NCBI GenBank assembly: GCA_005884335.1
Contig: VBCJ01000136.1
Coordinates: forward strand, 1 to 19,222
Source of the DNA: Betaproteobacteria bacterium
Lineage (GTDB): Bacteria > Pseudomonadota > Gammaproteobacteria > Burkholderiales > SG8-39
DNA: 19,222 nt
Direction: 5' to 3'
Shown: one piece after another, positions 14,189 to 19,222 of the stretch
Position numbering within the stretch: the first letter of the stretch is position 1
Layout of the letters: each line of letters starts with the position of its first letter
Made by a program: the position numbers and the translations under genes
The notes under the pieces: generated by a model
The model's input: the letters and a program-made list of their open reading frames with translations, nothing else
Told to the model about the DNA's origin: nothing
Database searches by the model: none

Positions 14189-17077
14189 TTACTGGCAGGA
14201 TTCGCAATCCGGATCGTCTATCTTGCAGAACTTGATTTCCGGCTCACCCGATGGTCGCGGAGCGGTCGCGCCCGCGGCGGGCATTCCTTCTCCGGCGGGA
14301 ACAGCGTTCAGCTGGCCCGCTCTGACGGTCGACTTCTCGGCGTGCGTCGCGCCCATCGAGCGCAGGTAGTAAGTGGTTTTCAGGCCCCGCTGCCAGGCAA
14401 GCTTGTAGCTTTCGTCCAGCTTCCTGCCGGAAGCCTGGCCGATGTAGATGTTGAGCGACTGGGACTGGTCGATCCATTTCTGCCGGCGCGCGCCGGCTTC
14501 GACGACCCACACGGGTTCGACTTCGAACGCGGTGGCGTAGAGGCGACGCAAATCAGACGGTATGCGATCGATGCGGGCTAGGTTGCCGTCGAAGTACTTG
14601 AGATCGGCGACCATGACTTCGTCCCAGAGGCCGAGTTTCTTCAGATCGGCGACCAGATATTCGTTGACGATGGTGAACTCGCCAGACAGGTTCGACTTCA
14701 CGAACAGGTTCTGAAAGGTCGGCTCGATCGAGGCGGAAACCCCGATGATGTTGGCGATCGTCGCGGTCGGAGCGATGGCAAGGCAGTTGGAGTTACGCAT
14801 GCCGTGGCGCTTGATGCGCTCGCGCAGGGCCTTCCAATCCATCGATTCCGACATGTCGATATCGACGTATCCTCCACGCTCCTCGCGCAGCAGGTTCAAC
14901 GTGTCCTGCGGCATGATGCCCCGATCCCACAGTGATCCTTTGTAGGACGCGTAACGGCCGCGTTCCTCGGCTAGCTCGGTGGAGGCCCAATAAGAAAAAT
15001 AGGCGATTGCCTCCATGGATCGATCGGCGAATTCCACGGCTTGTTGCGATGCGTAGGGGATTCGCAGCAGCTGCAGGCAGTCCTGGAAACCCATGATGCC
15101 CAAGCCCACCGGCCGGTGCTTCAGGTTGGAATCGCGCGCCTTTCTCACGGCGTAGTAATTGATGTCGATGACGTTGTCCAGCATCCGCATCGCCGTGGCA
15201 ACGGTCTTCTTGAGTTTGTCGTGGTCGAGCCTGAGGGTCTCGCCGACGAGTTTCATGTGCCCGACCATGTTGATCGAACCGAGATTGCACACCGCGATTT
15301 CGCTGCAGTTGGTATTGAGGGTTATCTCGGTGCACAAGTTGGAGCTGTGCACCACACCGACGTGCTGCTGCGGCGAGCGCAAATTGCAGGGATCCTTGAA
15401 AGTGATCCACGGATGCCCCGTCTCGAACAGCATCGACAGCATCTTGCGCCAGAGTTGCGTTGCAGGAATCCTCTTGTATAGCTTCACCTCGCCCTTGGCG
15501 ACTCTTTCCTCGTACCCGATATAGGCCTTTTCGAATGCACGCCCGTACTTGTCGTGCAGGTCCGGTACGTCGGAGGGACTGAACAGCGTCCACTCGCCGT
15601 TCTCCATCACGCGTTTCATGAACAAGTCCGGGATCCAGTTTGCCGTGTTCATGTCGTGAGTACGGCGCCGGTCGTCGCCGGTGTTCTTGCGCAGTTCTAG
15701 AAATTCTTCGATGTCCAGGTGCCAGGTTTCAAGATAGGAACACACTGCCCCCTTGCGCTTGCCCCCTTGGTTGACCGCCACGGCGGTATCGTTCACGACC
15801 TTCAGGAACGGCACCACTCCCTGGGACTTGCCGTTGGTCCCCTTTATGTGGGAACCCAGGGCCCGTACCGGAGTCCAGTCGTTGCCGAGCCCTCCGGCAT
15901 ACTTGGCAAGCAACGCGTTTTCCTTGATCGCTTCGTAGATGCCGTCCAGGTCGTCCGACACCGTCGTGAGATAGCACGATGAAAGCTGCGAACGCATCGT
16001 GCCGGAATTGAACAGCGTCGGCGTCGAGCTCATGAAATCGAACGAGGACAGCACGTTGTAGAACTCGATGGCGCGCGTCTCGCGGTCGATCTCGTTCAAA
16101 GCCAAGCCCATGGCGACGCGCATGAAGAACGCCTGCGGCAGTTCGATGCGCGCGCCATGGATGTGCAGGAAATATCGGTCATAGAGCGTTTGCAGGCCGA
16201 GATAACCGAACTTGAGGTCGCGCGATGCGTCCAGAGCAGCGCCGAGCCTCTTCAAGTCGAAATTGGCCAAGCGCTCGTCGAGGAGCTCGGCGCGGATGCC
16301 GCGCGCGACGAAGTCGGCGAAGTATTCGGCATAGCGCTTCTTCATCTCCGCCTGCAAAGCCTCCTCACCCAGAACTTCCCGCCGGATGGTGTGAAGGAGC
16401 AGCCGCGCGGTGACATAGCTGTAGGCCGGGTCTTTCTCGATCAGTGCGCGTGCCGAAAGCACCGCGGACTTTCGCACCTCGTCGGCGGGCACCCCGTCAT
16501 AGATATTCTTCAGGGTTTCGGCAAGGATCAGCTTCGGATCCACCACCTCGCCCAGGCCCTCGCAAGCCGACACGATCAGCTCCTCGAGGCGAGCCAGATC
16601 GAGCGGGCGCCGCACACCGTCCTCGACCGTATGCAGTTGCGGCTGCGGCGCCGGTTTCTTTTGGGCCGCTTCGTGGGCGCGCGCCTCGGCACGCCTTTCC
16701 CGGTACAGGACATAGGCGCGCGCCACTTCGTGCTCGCCCGAACGCATCAACGCGAGCTCGACCTGGTCCTGGACGTCTTCTATATGGAAGGTCCCGCCGG
16801 CCGGCTGGCGGCGTACGAGTGCGCTCACGACCGCGTCGGTCAGCGCGGTGACAAGCTCCCTGATGCGCGCCGACGCGGCGCTCTGCCCGCCTTCGACGGC
16901 CAGAAACGCCTTGGTCAGCGCGACGGAGATCTTGCCGGGCTCGAAACCCACTACCGCACCGTTGCGGCGGATGACCTTGTGCTGCGAAAACGCGGGCGAC
17001 GCCGCAATGCTGACGCCAGCGAGAGAGGTCGAGCCGGGAATCGACTGTGGAGTCGTTACGTCAGCCGCGATCTGCAT
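14189..17077 (-). CDS. nrdA: Class Ia ribonucleotide reductase, alpha subunit with ATP-cone(s)
   Basis: A 962-residue catalytic subunit. Residues about 32-125 form an ATP-cone (HKVIRRNGAVVGFEPGKISVAL), the allosteric overall-activity site; residues about 150-235 look like a second, probably degenerate cone, as in the Pseudomonas aeruginosa-type enzyme of similar length. Active-site residues are present: C368 (SQLSSCYL), N580, C582 and E584 (NLCTEI), C597 (AVCNLGS), and the radical-path pair Y903-Y904 (LKTTYYLRS). The C-terminal CESCQ carries the shuttle cysteines C958 and C961 reduced by thioredoxin or glutaredoxin. The start at 17077 is supported by GAGGAG upstream; the frame stays open to 17236 but that stretch covers NrdR boxes. 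It heads the nrdA-nrdB operon. Confidence 0.97.
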   Translation of the reverse strand: MQIAADVTTPQSIPGSTSLAGVSIAASPAFSQHKVIRRNGAVVGFEPGKISVALTKAFLAVEGGQSAASARIRELVTALTDAVVSALVRRQPAGGTFHIEDVQDQVELALMRSGEHEVARAYVLYRERRAEARAHEAAQKKPAPQPQLHTVEDGVRRPLDLARLEELIVSACEGLGEVVDPKLILAETLKNIYDGVPADEVRKSAVLSARALIEKDPAYSYVTARLLLHTIRREVLGEEALQAEMKKRYAEYFADFVARGIRAELLDERLANFDLKRLGAALDASRDLKFGYLGLQTLYDRYFLHIHGARIELPQAFFMRVAMGLALNEIDRETRAIEFYNVLSSFDFMSSTPTLFNSGTMRSQLSSCYLTTVSDDLDGIYEAIKENALLAKYAGGLGNDWTPVRALGSHIKGTNGKSQGVVPFLKVVNDTAVAVNQGGKRKGAVCSYLETWHLDIEEFLELRKNTGDDRRRTHDMNTANWIPDLFMKRVMENGEWTLFSPSDVPDLHDKYGRAFEKAYIGYEERVAKGEVKLYKRIPATQLWRKMLSMLFETGHPWITFKDPCNLRSPQQHVGVVHSSNLCTEITLNTNCSEIAVCNLGSINMVGHMKLVGETLRLDHDKLKKTVATAMRMLDNVIDINYYAVRKARDSNLKHRPVGLGIMGFQDCLQLLRIPYASQQAVEFADRSMEAIAYFSYWASTELAEERGRYASYKGSLWDRGIMPQDTLNLLREERGGYVDIDMSESMDWKALRERIKRHGMRNSNCLAIAPTATIANIIGVSASIEPTFQNLFVKSNLSGEFTIVNEYLVADLKKLGLWDEVMVADLKYFDGNLARIDRIPSDLRRLYATAFEVEPVWVVEAGARRQKWIDQSQSLNIYIGQASGRKLDESYKLAWQRGLKTTYYLRSMGATHAEKSTVRAGQLNAVPAGEGMPAAGATAPRPSGEPEIKFCKIDDPDCESCQ

Positions 17078-17159
17078 ATCGTCTCCTCTACTCTTTTTTG
17101 TGCGCTGCCCGGCGGGGTCGAGGGCGGCGAAACCGAGTCCTAGGAGCATTTCCCCTAGA

Positions 17160-17175
17160 CCACAACATATGGTAT
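17160..17175 (-). promoter_or_regulatory. NrdR box, promoter-proximal copy
   Basis: On the minus strand ATACCATATGTTGTGG matches 12 of 15 informative positions of the NrdR consensus ACACwATATnTwGTGT. It lies 82 bases before the nrdA start. NrdR is the ATP/dATP-sensing repressor of ribonucleotide reductase genes. Confidence 0.75.
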
Positions 17176-17190
17176 CTTGACGGGAGTGTG

Positions 17191-17206
17191 CAACTAATAC
17201 TAGTGT
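17191..17206 (-). promoter_or_regulatory. NrdR box, distal copy
   Basis: On the minus strand ACACTAGTATTAGTTG has a perfect left half-site (ACACTA) and a 4-of-6 right half-site. It starts exactly 31 bp from the proximal copy, about three helical turns, the spacing typical of paired NrdR boxes. A TTGACA hexamer (17214-17209) lies just upstream, but no -10 follows it at normal spacing. Confidence 0.72.
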
Positions 17207-17259
17207 GTTGTCAAGAAGCAAGCGTAGCTTGCTCAAGCGCCTTCGGAGCTTTGCGGGAG

Positions 17260-17288
17260 AAAAACTCCCGCGGCAAGACCGCGGGAGT
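17260..17288 (-). terminator. Rho-independent terminator of pilR-ampD
   Basis: On the minus strand ACTCCCGCGG(TCTTG)CCGCGGGAGT forms a perfect 10-bp stem ending in a run of five T, eight bases after the ampD stop. A further CTCCCGC arm just beyond (17259-17253) could pair with the second arm instead, giving two mutually exclusive hairpins. Confidence 0.9.
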
Positions 17289-17296
17289 GTATCGAC

Positions 17297-17851
17297 CTAC
17301 TGAATCCGGGCCAGCGACTCCCGGAAATGTCCCCAGTCGAAAGCCGGCCCGGGGTCGGTCTTGCGGCCTGGTGCGATGTCGATGTGTCCAACGACGTCGA
17401 CAATAGGATATCGCCGGCGCAGAGCCACGAGGAGTTCCGCCAAGCGCGAGTATTGCGGATCGGAGTAGGCTCGGTCGTCTGCCCCTTCGAGTTCCACGCC
17501 CACGGAGAAATCGTTACAGCGCTCGCGCCCCCGCCAGCTCGAGGAGCCTGCGTGCCAGGCTCGCTTCGCGCAGGGCACCAGCTGGATCAGTTCGCCCTCA
17601 CGCCGCACAAGGAAATGCGCCGATACTTTAAGATCACGAAGGGTTTCGTAGTAGGGGTGTGCGGCCAAATCGAGGGTGCCGGTGAATAGCCGCACAATAG
17701 CTTCACCGCCGAACTGACCCGGCGGGAGGCTGATATTGTGCACGACCAGCAACCTGACCGCCTCGTCCGCCGGGCGCTCGTCACAATTGGTCGAGGGAAC
17801 CTGCAGCGCCCCGGCGAGCACCCCTTCCTCGTCGAGGGGACCGAGCTCCAC
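17297..17851 (-). CDS. ampD: 1,6-anhydro-N-acetylmuramyl-L-alanine amidase AmpD
   Basis: A 184-residue cytoplasmic zinc amidase that removes the peptide from anhydromuropeptides during cell-wall recycling, and so sets AmpR-dependent beta-lactamase induction where that system exists. Zinc ligands are H38 (LLVVHNIS), H156 and D166 (GHIDIAPGRKTDPGPAFDW); E120 and K164 match catalytic positions. SPNCDERP-like STNCDERP near residue 20 is the usual start of the conserved part. The start is a GTG at 17851 that immediately follows the pilR TAG stop, so translation is likely coupled; there is no good Shine-Dalgarno. No signal peptide is seen, which separates it from periplasmic AmiD-type enzymes. The terminator lies directly downstream. 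Confidence 0.95.
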   Translation of the reverse strand: MELGPLDEEGVLAGALQVPSTNCDERPADEAVRLLVVHNISLPPGQFGGEAIVRLFTGTLDLAAHPYYETLRDLKVSAHFLVRREGELIQLVPCAKRAWHAGSSSWRGRERCNDFSVGVELEGADDRAYSDPQYSRLAELLVALRRRYPIVDVVGHIDIAPGRKTDPGPAFDWGHFRESLARIQ

Positions 17852-19171
17852 CTACCGGATTCCCAAGCGTTCCATGCGGTAGCGCAACGCCCTGAACGTG
17901 ATGCCCAGGAGCTTGGCTGCGGCGGTGCGGTTGAAGCGGGTTTTCTCGAGGGCCTCGAGGATCGCCTCCCTTTCAATACGGTCCAGGTATTCCGGCAGCG
18001 GCCATTTGGCGTCGGGGGCTCCCGGTTCGCGAGCGACCGAAATCGGCGGAGCGAGCTGCAGGTCGTCGGGCTGGATTTCCTCGAGCGCGGCGAGTGCGAT
18101 GGCCCGCTCCAGAATGTTCTCCAGTTCGCGGGTATTGCCGGGAAAATCGTAACCCGCGAGAGCCTTCTTCGCTCCGTCGGAAAGCCGCATGGACCGCTTG
18201 CCGTCCGGACCGGAAAGGCGCCGCAGAATCGCATCCGCGAGCACCGGAATATCCTCGCGGCACTCCCGCAGCGGGGGCATTTTCAGCTCGATGACCGCCA
18301 AGCGGTAGTACAGATCCTGCCGAAATTTTCCCGATTCGACACAGGCAGCCAGATTCTGGTGCGTAGCGCAGATGATGCGCACGTCGACCGCGTCCTCCGA
18401 GGTCGCCCCGACTTTGCGCACGGTCTTCTCCTGGATCGCGCGAAGCAGCTTGACCTGCATCGCGAGCGGCAGGTCGGCGACTTCGTCCAGGAACAGGGTG
18501 CCGGTGCTCGCGGCCTGGAAAAATCCGTCGCGGTCGCCTTCGGCGCCCGTGAAAGCACCCTTCTTGTAGCCAAAGAACTCGCTCTCCATCAGGTTCTCGG
18601 GGATGGCACCGCAGTTGACCGGCACGAAGGCCTTCTCGCGCCGCGACCCCTTGCCGTGAATGAGACGCGCGGCGAGCTCCTTTCCGCTCCCGGACTCGCC
18701 TGTAATGTAGATCGGCGCCTGGCTGCGCGCGAGCTTCTCGATCTTCGAGCGCACCTGCTCGATCCCGGGGCTCGAGCCAAGAAGCTGGGCTTCTCCCGAT
18801 TTGGCTGCGGCTGTTTTCTGGGGCAGGGACAGCGCGGACTTGACCAGCGTGCGCAGCTGATCGAGGGACAGGGGTTTGGTCAGGTAATCGAAGGCGCCGG
18901 CCTTGAGGGCCGCCACGGCGTTTTCGGTGCTGCCGAACGCGGTGATCACCGCCACGGGCAGGTCCGCGCATTGAACGCCGATGAAACGCACCAGCTCCAG
19001 CCCGTCACCGTCGGGCAAGCGCATGTCTGTAAGACAGAGGTCATAGCGCTTGGACTGCAGCAGCTGCTTGGCCGCCTCCACGGAACCGATACACTCCACC
19101 GCCAAACCCATGCGCAGGAGCGACAGCTCGAGCAGTTCCCGGATGTCCGCCTCATCGTCGATCACGAGCAC
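17852..19171 (-). CDS. pilR: Sigma-54-dependent response regulator PilR
   Basis: A 439-residue NtrC-family activator that, with sensor kinase PilS, turns on type IV pilin transcription. The receiver domain (1-115) has VIDDEAD, phospho-acceptor D49 (LCLTDMRLPDG) and K99 (DYLTKPLS). The AAA+ domain has Walker A GESGSGKE (158-165), the sigma-54 contact loop GAFTGA (205-210), Walker B TLFLDEVADLP and FPGNTRELEN. The C-terminal FIS-type helix-turn-helix is TRFNRTAAAKLLGITFRALRYR. Assignment to PilR rests on KLARSQAPIYITGESGSGKE and TFRALRYRMERLGI, which closely follow PilR. The start is a GTG with AGGAGG five bases upstream; the frame stays open to the window edge, so a longer start is possible. 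A TAG at 19221-19219 in another frame could end pilS. Confidence 0.93.
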   Translation of the reverse strand: MLVIDDEADIRELLELSLLRMGLAVECIGSVEAAKQLLQSKRYDLCLTDMRLPDGDGLELVRFIGVQCADLPVAVITAFGSTENAVAALKAGAFDYLTKPLSLDQLRTLVKSALSLPQKTAAAKSGEAQLLGSSPGIEQVRSKIEKLARSQAPIYITGESGSGKELAARLIHGKGSRREKAFVPVNCGAIPENLMESEFFGYKKGAFTGAEGDRDGFFQAASTGTLFLDEVADLPLAMQVKLLRAIQEKTVRKVGATSEDAVDVRIICATHQNLAACVESGKFRQDLYYRLAVIELKMPPLRECREDIPVLADAILRRLSGPDGKRSMRLSDGAKKALAGYDFPGNTRELENILERAIALAALEEIQPDDLQLAPPISVAREPGAPDAKWPLPEYLDRIEREAILEALEKTRFNRTAAAKLLGITFRALRYRMERLGIR

Positions 19172-19222
19172 CGTACCCTCCTGGACGATGTTCGCTCGTC
19201 GTTCCGCGCGCCGGTTCTCTAC

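Noticed and set aside
17078..17236. N-terminal extension of nrdA to an upstream start
   Set aside because: The stretch includes the NrdR boxes and has no resemblance to NrdA; GAGGAG directly before 17077 supports the shorter start.
1..19222. Mobile elements, CRISPR arrays, tRNA genes or a defence island
   Set aside because: No transposase or integrase motif, regularly spaced repeat, tRNA cloverleaf or toxin-antitoxin-like pair was found by eye, and nearly all sequence is accounted for by housekeeping genes.

Overview
The window reads as ordinary chromosome of a high-GC betaproteobacterium. The evidence is the gene set and its order: orn beside an M48 protease, phhB, a CobD/CbiB-family protein, a PhaM-like granule protein, a Lys-rich H1-like protein next to nrdAB, and ampD joined to pilR. 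These protein types look most like Rhodocyclales/Nitrosomonadales-type genomes; I cannot place it lower than class. I see no tRNA, rRNA, CRISPR array, insertion sequence, prophage or attachment site. Coding density is high and almost every gene is housekeeping.

Layout. 1-382 (-): the 5' two-thirds of orn, cut by the window edge. 443-2351 (+): a tight run of an M48 CAAX-type protease, phhB and a DUF2007/zinc-ribbon protein. 2366-3924 (-): nudL-like CoA pyrophosphatase followed by a CobD/CbiB (AmpE-like) membrane protein. 3925-4082: a divergent control region with an 18-bp perfect palindrome. 4083-4328 (+): a small exported protein of unknown function, closed by a strong bidirectional terminator. 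4394-10241 (-): a same-strand run, in transcription order maeB, a patatin-like phospholipase, a short PhaM-like protein, a quinone oxidoreductase and proline iminopeptidase. 10367-11560 (+): a PLP aminotransferase with no visible Shine-Dalgarno. 11569-12261 (-): a membrane-anchored lytic transglycosylase. 12546-12842 (-): a Lys-rich H1-like protein. 13007-17077 (-): nrdB and nrdA. 17297-19171 (-): ampD and pilR.

How they work together. nrdA-nrdB make a class Ia ribonucleotide reductase. In front of nrdA there are two NrdR-box-like palindromes exactly 31 bp apart, the clearest regulatory signal here. pilR is the sigma-54 activator of type IV pilus genes, and its stop codon abuts the ampD start. 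AmpD and the lytic transglycosylase both act on peptidoglycan. The maeB-patatin-PhaM-like cluster suggests a link between malate/acetyl-phosphate metabolism and storage-polymer granules; this is inference only.

I did not find an obviously new multi-gene system. The items most worth a second look are the NrdR box pair, the tail-less PhaM-like protein in its neighbourhood, the palindrome that fills a promoter spacer at 3958-3975, the small exported protein, and the structured intergenic regions around the H1-like gene.
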